A stretch of 64,000 bases of DNA from JABMMZ01 sp044377005 (lineage in GTDB: Bacteria; Bacteroidota; Bacteroidia; NS11-12g; UBA955), in the NCBI GenBank assembly GCA_044377005.1, contig JBILJV010000001.1:45377-109376 (forward strand). The letters run 5' to 3'. This document shows, one piece after another, positions 1 to 9,303 of this stretch. Numbering within the stretch: the first letter of the stretch is position 1; every line of letters begins with the position of its first letter. Both the position numbers and the translations under genes were made by a program. The notes under the pieces were generated by a model. That model worked only from the letters and a program-made list of their open reading frames with translations. It searched no databases and was not told where the DNA came from.

Positions 1-990
1 TTGTTTGGTAATAGATGGTAAATATGCAATTAGACCATTATTAAGTGTTTCAAATGGAGAAGTCCTAAAAGAGAAGTTTTCTATTCTTTTATACTGAAGG
101 TTAGCCCCAAATGACATTCTTTTTTTGGAACCTAAACCTGCTTTAGAATAACTTAATGTATTGTAGATGATATTGCCATCCCGATTCAAAAGTAAACTAG
201 CATCTTGGTTGAAGATAGCTTCTTTGGTTTTGAATAAATATTCGGAATAAAATTTAAAATCTTTGTAGCCGATGTCTGCATAACCATTAAATGCATAAGT
301 GTTGTATTTAGGGATAAATCGGGTTTCTAATGATTGTGAGTTGATAAAAGTAGCTACATTATTCATTGAGTTTTGGTCGAGGGTTCTGTTGACTATTGAA
401 GAACCTAAGTTTAAACGAACATTTTTGATTTTTATGTTGTACTCAGCATTAAATCCTTTGACAGCCTCGGGTGCCACACCAAAACGATCGCCTGAAAAAA
501 TATTTCCTTTTTGTTGGCCAGCAAAACCTTTTAATGAAAGGTTTTTGTAGTTGTATTTAACGCGTAAACCTTGAACCGCATAGTCGATACCAATTAAACG
601 ATCTTCATATGCGCGGAAAATCATGCCTGTACCAAATTGGTCGTAAAAATGCCCGACTGTAATGTTTAAATTTTTTATTGATTTGGAAGCTTGCCAAAAA
701 CCAACGCCTTGTTTGTTGTAAACGCTTATTGGGTTTAGCAATGGCGAGTTATTAAACATGTCATATCTTAATGAAAAGCTATAACCTTTCAAATCGTAGT
801 TTAGGAAAAGCCAAGCATCTGCGCTCGACTTGTATTTATTATAAACCTCTGTAGTTGCACCAATTTTTTTATCACGGTCATAAGCTTGAACATTACTCAT
901 GAAGTTGCCTGAAAACTTACCCTTTTCATCTTTTTGTGCAAAAGTGGAAGAAAAACAGATTATAAAACTAAAAACAATTAGATATCTCAT
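1..990 (-). CDS. Outer-membrane beta-barrel protein, DUF6029-like (3' end outside window)
   Basis: The reading frame is open on the minus strand from an ATG at 990 to the left edge (330 codons, no stop), so the gene is cut by the window. The N-terminus reads MRYLIVFSFIICFSSTFAQ, a clear Sec signal peptide. After it come alternating polar/hydrophobic strands rich in Tyr, Phe and Asn (a stretch of the type GNFMSNVQAYDRDK, then LRYDMFNNSPLLNP), which is the look of an outer-membrane beta-barrel. The pattern resembles the DUF6029 family of Bacteroidota as I remember it; that assignment is from memory. No substrate can be proposed. It is divergent from the small beta-barrel gene at 1075, with 84 bp between them. 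Confidence 0.6.
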   Translation of the reverse strand, partial: MRYLIVFSFIICFSSTFAQKDEKGKFSGNFMSNVQAYDRDKKIGATTEVYNKYKSSADAWLFLNYDLKGYSFSLRYDMFNNSPLLNPISVYNKQGVGFWQASKSIKNLNITVGHFYDQFGTGMIFRAYEDRLIGIDYAVQGLRVKYNYKNLSLKGFAGQQKGNIFSGDRFGVAPEAVKGFNAEYNIKIKNVRLNLGSSIVNRTLDQNSMNNVATFINSQSLETRFIPKYNTYAFNGYADIGYKDFKFYSEYLFKTKEAIFNQDASLLLNRDGNIIYNTLSYSKAGLGSKKRMSFGANLQYKRIENFSFRTSPFETLNNGLIAYLPSITKQ

Positions 991-1059
991 TGAAGGTTCG
1001 AAAATAAGACAAATTCAATTATTACGAAAATTTGTTTAATAATTGCTATTAATAGTTGA

Positions 1060-1067
1060 TATATTTG
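1060..1067 (+). promoter_or_regulatory. Bacteroidota -7 element (TATATTTG) of the gene at 1075
   Basis: TATATTTG matches the Bacteroidota consensus TAnnTTTG exactly. It ends 7 nt before the ATG at 1075, so the transcript would be leaderless or nearly so. No convincing -33 TTTG lies at the usual spacing. Confidence 0.45.
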
Positions 1068-1074
1068 CATTTCA

Positions 1075-1746
1075 ATGAAAAAGTGGTCTTTGTTAATTCT
1101 GTTTGGATGCGGTGTATTGTGTGCTCAGGAAAGTAAAGCCAAGTGGGGTTTAATGCTTTCGCCAGAATTAAAGTATAGACTTTTAGGTTCTGTTCCCTCC
1201 AAAGGTTTCAGATCTAATGAAAAATTAGGATTAGGATATTCTTTTGGATTGGTTAGTATAAAAAATATTTTACCCAAAACTGAGTTTGAATATGGTGTTC
1301 TTTTAGTTAATAAAGGATACAGGTCACAATTTGAAGCCATATTTGGAGACCAAATAGACCCTATAAATGGTGTTATTGGCATACCACAAAAGGTAACTCT
1401 AAAATACAATTACAACTATCTAACATTGCCAGTTAAATTAAATTGCTATGTTGATGAAGATTATTTTATTTCATTTGGATTGCAGCCAGAAGTTTTATTG
1501 AGTGCAAATAGAGAAATAGTTTTCACTGATTCGAAAAATAGAACCAAAATTGAAAATATTAAGCCTGTTAATACTTCTTTTTTACTAAGTGCAGGTAAAG
1601 TTTTTCATTTAAATAATATTTCATTTAGAATTGAACCGACATTGCAATTTGGATTAATAAACATTCACAAAAGGAGAATATTGGTTGGTAAAGAAAGGGA
1701 GTATTTGTTTAATGTTGGATTGGTAACCAAATGGTTTATAAATTAG
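1075..1746 (+). CDS. Small outer-membrane beta-barrel protein, PorT-like fold
   Basis: This is a 223-residue protein with a signal peptide (MKKWSLLILFGCGVLCAQ). The rest consists of amphipathic strands, including YNYNYLTLPVKLNCYV and FISFGLQPEVLLSAN, the 'LTLPVKLKY...GLQPE' signature common to Bacteroidota outer-membrane beta-barrel proteins of the PorT/OmpW-like type. The length suits an 8-10-stranded barrel. It stands alone between a divergent barrel gene and carB. The family assignment rests on this pattern only; no ligand or partner is visible. Confidence 0.6.
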   Translation: MKKWSLLILFGCGVLCAQESKAKWGLMLSPELKYRLLGSVPSKGFRSNEKLGLGYSFGLVSIKNILPKTEFEYGVLLVNKGYRSQFEAIFGDQIDPINGVIGIPQKVTLKYNYNYLTLPVKLNCYVDEDYFISFGLQPEVLLSANREIVFTDSKNRTKIENIKPVNTSFLLSAGKVFHLNNISFRIEPTLQFGLINIHKRRILVGKEREYLFNVGLVTKWFIN

Positions 1747-1821
1747 ATATTTTAGTTACAATAGTAGAGCTTCATTAAAGTAATTAAAAATTAACTCATC
1801 AAGTTTTTTAAATATAAAATC

Positions 1822-1840
1822 TTTCATCAATAAGATGAAA
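1822..1840. terminator. Weak hairpin downstream of the beta-barrel gene
   Basis: A 7-bp stem (TTTCATC/GATGAAA) with a 5-nt loop lies about 75 bp after the stop at 1746 and is followed by AT-rich sequence. It may be a weak terminator. Confidence 0.3.
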
Positions 1841-1852
1841 AATTAATTACTT

Positions 1853-1890
1853 TTTTGTGATTAAAATTACAAAAATCTAAAATCACAAAA
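1853..1890. repeat. Inverted repeat upstream of carB
   Basis: TTTTGTGATT at 1853-1862 and AATCACAAAA at 1881-1890 are perfect inverted arms separated by 18 bp, just upstream of the predicted carB promoter. It could be an operator or a hairpin; function is not shown. Confidence 0.35.
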
Positions 1891-1939
1891 TCAAAAATTT
1901 AAATTGTCCACATTGCTTTTATATCGTTTCGAAATAAAG

Positions 1940-1947
1940 TAATTTTG
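1940..1947 (+). promoter_or_regulatory. Candidate -7 element (TAATTTTG) of carB
   Basis: TAATTTTG fits TAnnTTTG and ends 20 nt before the carB ATG. A T-rich stretch (TTTT at 1917-1920) lies 19 nt upstream in the -33 position. Confidence 0.4.
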
Positions 1948-1967
1948 CCAAATTTTAATCATCTAAT

Positions 1968-4784
1968 ATGCCAAAAGACAATTCCATAAAGTCAGTTTTA
2001 ATAATCGGTAGCGGTCCCATCATCATCGGTCAAGCATGTGAGTTTGACTATTCGGGGAGTCAGGCTGCTCGTTCACTCAGAGAAGAGGGAATTGAGGTGT
2101 CGCTTATCAATAGCAATCCAGCAACGATTATGACTGACAAAGTAACTGCAGACCATGTTTATTTGTGGCCATTAACTTGTCAAAGTATCGAAAAAATACT
2201 ACAAGAGCGTCAAATAGATGCTGTATTGCCAACTATGGGTGGTCAAACGGCATTGAATTTATGTATCGAAGCAGAAGATTTAGGGATTTGGGAAAAATAC
2301 AATGTAAGAATAATAGGAGTAGATACAGCTGCTATTCAAAAAACAGAGAATAGAGAGTTGTTCAGACGATTAATGATAGATATTGGTGTGGGTGTAGCTA
2401 CTTCAGAAACAGCAAATTCATACCTTGAAGGTAAAGAAATTGCCCAACGCATTGGATATCCTTTGGTAATTCGTCCATCTTTTACACTAGGTGGTACAGG
2501 CGGTGGATTTGTCAACAACAAAAGCGAATTAGATGAAAAATTAAGAATCGGATTAGAAGCCTCTCCTACACACGAAGTGCTTGTTGAACAAGCCGTTTTA
2601 GGTTGGAAAGAATATGAATTAGAGTTATTGAGAGATAATAAAAATGACATCGCGGTAATCTGTACCATTGAAAATTTAGACCCTATGGGAATTCACACTG
2701 GAGACAGCATAACTATTGCTCCTGCTATGACTTTGAGCGATACATGTTACCAAAACATGCGTAATATGGCATTTAAAATGATGCGTAGTATTGGCAATTT
2801 TGCGGGTGGTTGTAACGTGCAATTTGCTGTTAATCCAGAGAATGAAGATATTATTGCAATAGAGATTAACCCAAGGGTGTCGCGTTCATCAGCCTTGGCT
2901 AGTAAAGCCACAGGTTACCCAATTGCAAAAATTGCTGCCAAATTGGCCATAGGCTACAATTTAGATGAGTTAAAAAATCCAGTAACCAAAACAACTTCTG
3001 CATTTTTCGAACCAGCAATCGACTATGTCATTATAAAAATACCAAGATGGAATTTTGATAAATTTAAAGGTGCTGACAAATCTTTAGGACTGCAAATGAA
3101 ATCAGTAGGTGAGGTAATGGCAATAGGAAGAAGTTTTCAGGAAGCCTTACAAAAAGCTTGTCAATCTTTAGAGATTAGAAAGCATGGTTTGGGTGCTGAT
3201 GGCACTGGTTCTAGAAATTTAGAAGAAATTGTTCATAGTTTGGAGTTTCCAAGTTGGGACCGTTTATTCCATTTAAAAGACGCTTTAGAAATGGGGGTGC
3301 CTATTTCTTCGGTTCAAAAATTAACGAGAATAGACCGATGGTATTTGGAGCAAATTGCTGATTTGGTAAAAACTGAAAAAGAAATCAGAAAGTTTACTTT
3401 AGACACCTTGCCAGAATCATTAATAAAAACTGCTAAACAAAAAGGATACAGTGATTATCAAATTGCTTTTTTACTTAAAAATTGCAATGAAGATGAGGTT
3501 TATGAAAAACGTAAAGCAATGGGTATTCGCAGAACCTATAAAATGGTAGATACTTGTGCAGCTGAATTTCCCTCACCAACCAATTATTTTTACTCTTGTT
3601 TCGAGACAGAGAATGAAAGTGTGAGATCAGACAAAAAGAAAATAGTTGTATTAGGAAGTGGACCTAACCGTATAGGTCAGGGGATAGAATTTGACTACAG
3701 TTGTGTTCACGGCTTATTGGCTGCCAAAGAAACAGGTTTCGAAGCTATTATGGTTAATTGCAATCCAGAAACGGTTTCTACCGATTTTGACATGGCGAAC
3801 AAATTGTATTTTGAACCAGTTTATTGGGAACATTTGTGGGAAATAATCGAACACGAACAGCCTGAAGGTGTTATAGTGCAATTAGGTGGACAAACGGCGC
3901 TAAAATTAGCAGAAAAGTTACACGAAAGAGGTATAAAAATTATTGGCACTTCTTTCCCTGATATGGACATGAGTGAAGATCGTGGATTGTTCAGTGACTT
4001 ACTTAAAGAATTAAATATTCCTTACCCAAAATATGGTGTTTCAGAAACCGCAGATGAGGCTGTAAAAATAGCACAAGAGGTTGGTTATCCAGTTTTGGTT
4101 CGTCCAAGTTATGTATTGGGTGGGCAGGGTATGAAAATTGTTATAAATGATGAAGAGTTAGAAGCTGCAGTTATTGGGTTATTAGGTGACTTGCCTGGTA
4201 ATAGAGTGTTAATTGATCATTTTTTAGACAGAGCTGAAGAGGCGGAATGTGATGTCATTTGTGATGGTGAAGATTACCATGTTATTGGCATGATGGAACA
4301 CATAGAGCCGGCGGGCATTCACAGTGGAGACAGTAGTGCCGTATTACCTCCGTTTAGTTTGAGCGAAAATGTAAAACAAAAAATGGAAGAGTATAGTAAA
4401 AAACTAGCTTTTTCAATGAATATCAGAGGATTGTTAAACATCCAATTCGCAATTAAAAATGAAGAGGTTTATGTTATTGAAGCTAATCCAAGAGCAAGTA
4501 GAACGGTGCCATTTATTTGTAAAGCATACGATGTTCCTTATATAAATATTGCAACTAAAATAATGTTGGGGACTCATAAATTAAAAGATTTTAACATTCA
4601 ACCAAAACAAGAAGGGTATGCTATTAAATTACCTGTATTTTCATTCAATAAATTCCCTAACGTTAATAGAGAATTAGGGCCTGAAATGAAAAGTACGGGA
4701 GAAGCTATATTGTTTGTAAAGGACACTAAAGATCCTGAATTTAGAGAAATCTACAGCAAGAAAAGTATGTACTTGAGTAGATAG
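1968..4784 (+). CDS. carB: Carbamoyl-phosphate synthase large subunit, short form without MGS domain
   Basis: This subunit makes carbamoyl phosphate from bicarbonate, ammonia (from the CarA glutaminase) and two ATP, for pyrimidine and arginine synthesis in the cytosol. Two homologous halves are plain. The first begins VLIIGSGPIIIGQACEFDYSG near residue 10 and carries the ATP-grasp motifs RPSFTLGGTGGG and EINPRVSRSSALASKATGYP. The second begins VVLGSGPNRIGQGIEFDYSC near residue 560, with RPSYVLGGQGM and EANPRASRTVPF. The protein ends at 938 residues, right after the second synthetase half. The roughly 130-residue C-terminal MGS-like allosteric domain of the ~1070-residue enterobacterial enzyme is absent, and the stop is clean. 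Bacteroidota CarBs of this length are familiar to me. carA is not in the window. Confidence 0.97.
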   Translation: MPKDNSIKSVLIIGSGPIIIGQACEFDYSGSQAARSLREEGIEVSLINSNPATIMTDKVTADHVYLWPLTCQSIEKILQERQIDAVLPTMGGQTALNLCIEAEDLGIWEKYNVRIIGVDTAAIQKTENRELFRRLMIDIGVGVATSETANSYLEGKEIAQRIGYPLVIRPSFTLGGTGGGFVNNKSELDEKLRIGLEASPTHEVLVEQAVLGWKEYELELLRDNKNDIAVICTIENLDPMGIHTGDSITIAPAMTLSDTCYQNMRNMAFKMMRSIGNFAGGCNVQFAVNPENEDIIAIEINPRVSRSSALASKATGYPIAKIAAKLAIGYNLDELKNPVTKTTSAFFEPAIDYVIIKIPRWNFDKFKGADKSLGLQMKSVGEVMAIGRSFQEALQKACQSLEIRKHGLGADGTGSRNLEEIVHSLEFPSWDRLFHLKDALEMGVPISSVQKLTRIDRWYLEQIADLVKTEKEIRKFTLDTLPESLIKTAKQKGYSDYQIAFLLKNCNEDEVYEKRKAMGIRRTYKMVDTCAAEFPSPTNYFYSCFETENESVRSDKKKIVVLGSGPNRIGQGIEFDYSCVHGLLAAKETGFEAIMVNCNPETVSTDFDMANKLYFEPVYWEHLWEIIEHEQPEGVIVQLGGQTALKLAEKLHERGIKIIGTSFPDMDMSEDRGLFSDLLKELNIPYPKYGVSETADEAVKIAQEVGYPVLVRPSYVLGGQGMKIVINDEELEAAVIGLLGDLPGNRVLIDHFLDRAEEAECDVICDGEDYHVIGMMEHIEPAGIHSGDSSAVLPPFSLSENVKQKMEEYSKKLAFSMNIRGLLNIQFAIKNEEVYVIEANPRASRTVPFICKAYDVPYINIATKIMLGTHKLKDFNIQPKQEGYAIKLPVFSFNKFPNVNRELGPEMKSTGEAILFVKDTKDPEFREIYSKKSMYLSR

Positions 4785-5050
4785 TAAGAAGGGGGTCCTT
4801 AATTTTTATTTGTAAAGAGGTGTCAACTTAAATACATTTACACCTATGGAACATGCGCCTTGCAAGCTTAAACTATAATTGCAACCCTCAAAGATTTTTT
4901 CGCCACACAGCGTTAGGAGAATTTTGATTTGAGCTAAAGAAAAGTTAGCTATTATTTAAAATTTCAACTTTGGAATAAGATTTCTTTTTTTATTATAATA
5001 AAATTTAATTAACAATTTTTTAGAAAAATTCAATTATTATTGTAGGAATT

Positions 5051-6745
5051 ATGAGACATGTATTTTTCTTTGTAAGTCTTTTGTCATTAACTTCAGTTTT
5101 TGCACAACCAATTGAACTCGTTAGAAAATCTGAAATTAAATTTACACCCGGTTTGGATTTGATAATTGTACTGCCTGGTCAGGGGATTTTACAATTTAAT
5201 AAATTAGACAAGAATTTGTATAATTCTGTTATTTACGATTTTGAACTCAATAAAAAGTCGGAAAAGAAAAGTGAAGTTAACTTAACAAAAAGAATGTCAT
5301 ACTTAAACACTGTTTTGAGAGACGATGGAATCCATATGTACTTTTCCAAGCAAAGTTATATCGGTTTTTTTCCTAAAACAAAAGTAGATGAAATTCTAAT
5401 AGACAATAAAAACAAATTGGAATTGTATCATTACAAAATGAAGAACTTTGTTAAAATTATGAACATTAATAAAATTGATGGACAAAATGTTTTTTCTGGA
5501 TTTGAAATGTACAAACCATGGGGATTAAAAAGGGTGTCAAAGTTTGCTTTTGCTTGGTTACTTTATCCAATTGTAATTCCAGCCAGACCTAATACGAGAC
5601 CATTTTTAGCCACATTAGAAGAGGGTAAACTTGAGTATATTAATAGAAAAGAATTTAAGTCATCTAAATATAGAAATATGGGAATCCATGATGTTAAAAT
5701 TGATAAAGATGATGTGTATTTAGGTGTTACAAGTGGTGTAATAAGAAGCAAAACACCAATTAAAATAGTAAGAACTAATACTAGTTTTAGTGATATGGAG
5801 CATTTTTCGTACAGAACAGAAAAATTAACCCGTATCAACACCTTTCAATTTAATAACTCAAAACCAGATTCAGTTGGTTTTGATGCAACGACAGGGTTAA
5901 GATTGTTTTACGATTTTACAGGAGCAGCAGTTACTAAATTCCCTGAAAAGAAAAAGTTAAAGTATAAAGAAAACTTTGTAGGAAATTATTTCAATGATAA
6001 AGTGTCTTTAAAAACTAACAAAAATCAATTGGGCGATAAATCTTCTAATGAAGTTTATTCAAGCACATCTAATGTGAATTTCAGTAATTCAAAAATTAGA
6101 AAAACAATTAATAACCAAGATATTGAAGTTGTTGTTTCAGAGAAAGTGACACCAATTTATGAAATTGAGGTTTATTATTCTGTAGACTCTAAAGGAAGAA
6201 CAACAAGACAAACTAGAACCGTATTGGTGGGATATACCTACACTAACTTGCAAGTCAATTTGATTAATCATACCAAAAATATTTCTAAAACCTATAGCGT
6301 TGACCCTGTGTTTGAACTAACAAATAAGAAAGAAATGAAAGAAAAATCAGGTGTTCCGTTAAAGTTTTATCATTATTTAGCTCCATCAGAAGGGTTTAAT
6401 ACAATTAAACACTCAGTTATTAGTTATGCAAGTGATGGTCAGTTTTATTTAAGTTATTTACATGGTTTGCATAATACACTCACCGTTATTTCAGTTGATT
6501 TTGATGGTTTTGGTGAAGAGTTTGTTAGTGAAATTGATGAGTCCTTTAATGATAGTAAAACTAAAAAGAGAATTGACGCTACTTTTGGTGGCGGTCCTGT
6601 AAAGATTTTTTCTAAAATTAATCTTCAAACCATCTCAGAAAAAGAGTATTTATTAATTAAAGTATTATCCAAACAAAGTGGAACTGGTAAAAAGAAAACG
6701 AGTACTGGATACTTTAAAGAACTAAGCATTTACAAAATGCTTTAA
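5051..6745 (+). CDS. Exported protein of unknown function
   Basis: I do not recognise this 564-residue protein. It starts with a signal peptide (MRHVFFFVSLLSLTSVFAQ), so it is periplasmic or surface-associated. There is no lipobox, no T9SS sorting tail and no further membrane segment. The middle is Lys/Asn/Ser-rich. A segment near residues 365-400 (EIEVYYSVDSKGRTTRQTRTVLVGYTY, split by charged residues) and the alternating strands around it suggest an all-beta, propeller- or sandwich-like protein. It is monocistronic: carB ends 266 bp upstream and a shared terminator lies downstream. Confidence 0.55.
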   Translation: MRHVFFFVSLLSLTSVFAQPIELVRKSEIKFTPGLDLIIVLPGQGILQFNKLDKNLYNSVIYDFELNKKSEKKSEVNLTKRMSYLNTVLRDDGIHMYFSKQSYIGFFPKTKVDEILIDNKNKLELYHYKMKNFVKIMNINKIDGQNVFSGFEMYKPWGLKRVSKFAFAWLLYPIVIPARPNTRPFLATLEEGKLEYINRKEFKSSKYRNMGIHDVKIDKDDVYLGVTSGVIRSKTPIKIVRTNTSFSDMEHFSYRTEKLTRINTFQFNNSKPDSVGFDATTGLRLFYDFTGAAVTKFPEKKKLKYKENFVGNYFNDKVSLKTNKNQLGDKSSNEVYSSTSNVNFSNSKIRKTINNQDIEVVVSEKVTPIYEIEVYYSVDSKGRTTRQTRTVLVGYTYTNLQVNLINHTKNISKTYSVDPVFELTNKKEMKEKSGVPLKFYHYLAPSEGFNTIKHSVISYASDGQFYLSYLHGLHNTLTVISVDFDGFGEEFVSEIDESFNDSKTKKRIDATFGGGPVKIFSKINLQTISEKEYLLIKVLSKQSGTGKKKTSTGYFKELSIYKML

Positions 6746-6887
6746 GAGTGTTCTTGAATCAAATAATCAGATAATTAATGTTGTATTTCAATTGGTAATG
6801 ATTAACATAATTAAAGTTTTTCAGGGCATTTGAATTCTATTTTTTAATTAAGAGGAAAAAGATTATAGACTCTCAAAAGTATAGAAC

Positions 6888-6924
6888 CACTAAAAAAGCC
6901 TCACATTGTGAGGCTTTTTTAGTG
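6888..6924. terminator. Bidirectional intrinsic terminator
   Basis: A perfect 17-bp stem (CACTAAAAAAGCCTCAC with its complement) and a 3-nt loop has an A run on one side and a T run on the other. It sits between the convergent 564-residue gene and trxA and can serve both strands. Confidence 0.9.
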
Positions 6925-6948
6925 CAATATTATAAATGTAAAATTGAA

Positions 6949-7266
6949 TTACATTTGGTTGTCTAGTTTTTGAGCTAACATTGTTTTAGGTACTGCGCCT
7001 ACAATTTTGTCAACTACTTCACCACCTTTGAATACCAATAAAGTTGGGATACTACGGATGCCGTATTTAGAAGCAACGCCCGGATTTTCGTCAACGTTCA
7101 ATTTGCCTATTACCGCTTTGCCATCATATTCTTTTGCTAATTCTTCAACCAATGGTCCAATCATTCGGCATGGTCCACACCACTCTGCCCAAAAATCTAC
7201 TAATACTGGTTTGTCTGAACTTAATACGTCTTGTTCCCAATTGGAATCTGTGAATTGTTTTGCCAT
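6949..7266 (-). CDS. trxA: Thioredoxin
   Basis: This is a 105-residue thioredoxin, the cytosolic disulfide reductant recycled by thioredoxin reductase. The redox motif WCGPC is visible in FWAEWCGPCRMIGP near residue 30, with the cis-proline loop SIPTLLVFKGGE near residue 75 and the C-terminal helix with KLDN. Length and motifs are canonical and there is no signal peptide. It is transcribed alone, 139 bp downstream of htpG in the same direction. A TATCTTTG element on the minus strand at 7339-7346 (fits TAnnTTTG) suggests its own promoter. Confidence 0.97.
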   Translation of the reverse strand: MAKQFTDSNWEQDVLSSDKPVLVDFWAEWCGPCRMIGPLVEELAKEYDGKAVIGKLNVDENPGVASKYGIRSIPTLLVFKGGEVVDKIVGAVPKTMLAQKLDNQM

Positions 7267-7338
7267 TTTGTTTATTTATTATTTACTTATATGCTTGTTA
7301 ATTGTTATTCAAAAAAAGAGAATTAAAAATGAATACTG

Positions 7339-7346
7339 CAAAGATA
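7339..7346 (-). promoter_or_regulatory. Candidate -7 element of trxA
   Basis: Read on the minus strand this is TATCTTTG, an exact TAnnTTTG match. A TTTG lies 17 nt upstream (7364-7367), slightly closer than the usual 19-21. The leader to the ATG would be about 65-70 nt. Confidence 0.4.
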
Positions 7347-7405
7347 AAATCCACATTCCATTTCAAAGTATCAATTTTTATAATTCTACTATAGTTTTTG
7401 CTTGT

Positions 7406-9211
7406 TTATAATTTTTCCATTTCAGCCTGAATATAGGCTGTTAGTTTTTCGCCTTTTAATAACCCTTTAGATAACATCGCTAGGTTTAAAGCTTTTTGTG
7501 CTATTGAAACCGCTTCGTTTTCTTCATTTTCTATTAATATTTTGGCTTTAGGATGGTTAATGTTTAATACAGTTTGGTAGCTCAAAGGCATGTTGCCAAA
7601 CATATTAAATCCATTCATTTTGCTCATTTCTCTCATTCTTCTGTCGTATTCACTTTCGGTAATAACAATTAATGATTCTTGAGGAGACAAGGCTTCTGCA
7701 CTAAATTTGATGTCCGTTTGTTGATTGGCTTTCTCAAATATAGAAACTAATTTTTTGCTTTCATCTTCGTTCAGTAAAGCAATCGTTGTTGTTTCCACAG
7801 CTATTAATCGGTCAAGTGCATCGGCATCTACTCTTTTACACTGTACTTTTTCATTTTTTTGTTCTAAGTAGCCTGTAAAATGATTGTCTAATGGACCTTC
7901 AAATTTTAAAACTTTATAGTCTCTACTATTGGCAGCACTTACATAACTGTGTTGTGTTTCGGTATGGTTGGTGTACAACATAATGGTATTGCCGTCTTTG
8001 TCTGTTTGGTTTGGTTTTATTGCTTCTATAAAATCATTTATAGTGTAATATTGCCCTTCGGTAGTTTCCAACAAACAAAAGTCTTTGCCTTTTTCCGCAA
8101 ATTTTTCGTCACTCAACATGCCATATTTTACAAATAAATCAATGTTTTGCCATTTTGCTTCGTAATCAGTTCTGTTTTGTTTGAAAAGTTCAGTCAATTT
8201 ATCTGCTACTTTTCTAGTGATGTGAGAAGTTATTTTCTTAACATTCCCATCGCTTTGTAAACTGCTTCTTGATACATTCAATGGAATGTCAGGTGAGTCT
8301 ATAACGCCATGTAATAGCATCAAGAATTCTGGTAAAATATCTTTTACATTGTCAGTGACAAACACTTGGTTGCTGTATAACTGTACTTTGTGTTTTTCTG
8401 CTTCTATTGCACTGTCCACTTTAGGGAAATATAGTATTCCTGTTAAGTTGAAAGGGAAATCAACGTTCAAATGAATCCAGAACAAAGGTGCTTCTGCAAA
8501 CGGATACAAGGTTTGGTAAAACTTAACATAATCCTCATCTTTTAAGTCAGCAGGTTTGCTCAACCACAATGGCTTTTCTTCATTGATGATTTTGCCGTCA
8601 AACTCAATAGCTACAGGAAGGAATTTACAATATTTGGTTAACAGTTGTGATATTTTGTAGTTTTCTAGAAAGTCCAAACTGTCTTCAGCAATGTGTAAGA
8701 TAATATCGGTTCCTCTTTCGGTTCTGCTGCCTGATGTTATTGAAAACTGAGTGCTACCATCACATTCCCACAAGGCAGTTTGTGCACCCTCTTTGAAAGA
8801 TAATGTGTTTATTTGAACCTTGCTCGCCACCATAAAGGCAGAATAAAATCCAAGTCCAAAATGGCCGATAACATTTGCATCTGCTTTGTCTTTGTATTTT
8901 TGAACAAACTCTTCAGCACCCGAAAAGGCCAATTGGTTGATGTATTTTTCAATTTCTTCTTCAGTCATACCCAATCCATTGTCGCTAATGGTTAAGGTTT
9001 TGTTTTCTTTGTCAATGGTAACCTTAATTTTAAATTCGCCGGTATCCCCTTTAAATTCACCTATACTCGACAATGTTTTTAGTTTATTGCATGCGTCGGT
9101 GGCATTGGAAACGAGTTCTCTTAAAAATATTTCGTGATCACTGTAAAGGAATTTTTTAATGATTGGGAAAATGTTTTCGGTGTTTACGGATATTGAACCT
9201 GTTTTACTCAT
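7406..9211 (-). CDS. htpG: Molecular chaperone HtpG (Hsp90)
   Basis: This is the bacterial Hsp90, an ATP-dependent cytosolic chaperone. The N-terminal GHKL ATPase domain shows FLRELVSNATDACNKL, DNGLGMT and GHFGLGFYSAFMVA in order within the first ~130 residues. The middle domain carries the conserved GVIDSPDIPLNVSRSSLQ segment near residue 305. The C-terminal dimerisation part is retained. At 601 residues it is slightly shorter than the enterobacterial protein (~624), mainly in the middle and C-terminal linkers. It lies upstream of trxA on the same strand and is divergent from the YdcF gene at 9304. Confidence 0.97.
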   Translation of the reverse strand: MSKTGSISVNTENIFPIIKKFLYSDHEIFLRELVSNATDACNKLKTLSSIGEFKGDTGEFKIKVTIDKENKTLTISDNGLGMTEEEIEKYINQLAFSGAEEFVQKYKDKADANVIGHFGLGFYSAFMVASKVQINTLSFKEGAQTALWECDGSTQFSITSGSRTERGTDIILHIAEDSLDFLENYKISQLLTKYCKFLPVAIEFDGKIINEEKPLWLSKPADLKDEDYVKFYQTLYPFAEAPLFWIHLNVDFPFNLTGILYFPKVDSAIEAEKHKVQLYSNQVFVTDNVKDILPEFLMLLHGVIDSPDIPLNVSRSSLQSDGNVKKITSHITRKVADKLTELFKQNRTDYEAKWQNIDLFVKYGMLSDEKFAEKGKDFCLLETTEGQYYTINDFIEAIKPNQTDKDGNTIMLYTNHTETQHSYVSAANSRDYKVLKFEGPLDNHFTGYLEQKNEKVQCKRVDADALDRLIAVETTTIALLNEDESKKLVSIFEKANQQTDIKFSAEALSPQESLIVITESEYDRRMREMSKMNGFNMFGNMPLSYQTVLNINHPKAKILIENEENEAVSIAQKALNLAMLSKGLLKGEKLTAYIQAEMEKL

Positions 9212-9247
9212 ACTTTTATTTATGCTTTATCTTGTAAACTTAAGTTT

Positions 9248-9255
9248 CAAAAATA
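9248..9255 (-). promoter_or_regulatory. Candidate -7 element of htpG
   Basis: Read on the minus strand this is TATTTTTG, an exact TAnnTTTG match 36 nt upstream of the htpG ATG. No good -33 box is visible. Confidence 0.3.
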
Positions 9256-9303
9256 GTACCTCCTTGTTTTCTAATGTAATTTTGTCATATTTGCAGACAA
9301 ATA

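Noticed and set aside
4785..5050. Possible RNA gene between carB and the 564-residue gene
   Set aside because: No tRNA fold or conserved RNA pattern could be seen; only AT-rich sequence with a few isolated GC words.
7007..7411. 134-residue + strand frame over trxA
   Set aside because: Antisense shadow of thioredoxin and the htpG 3' end; no protein-like features.
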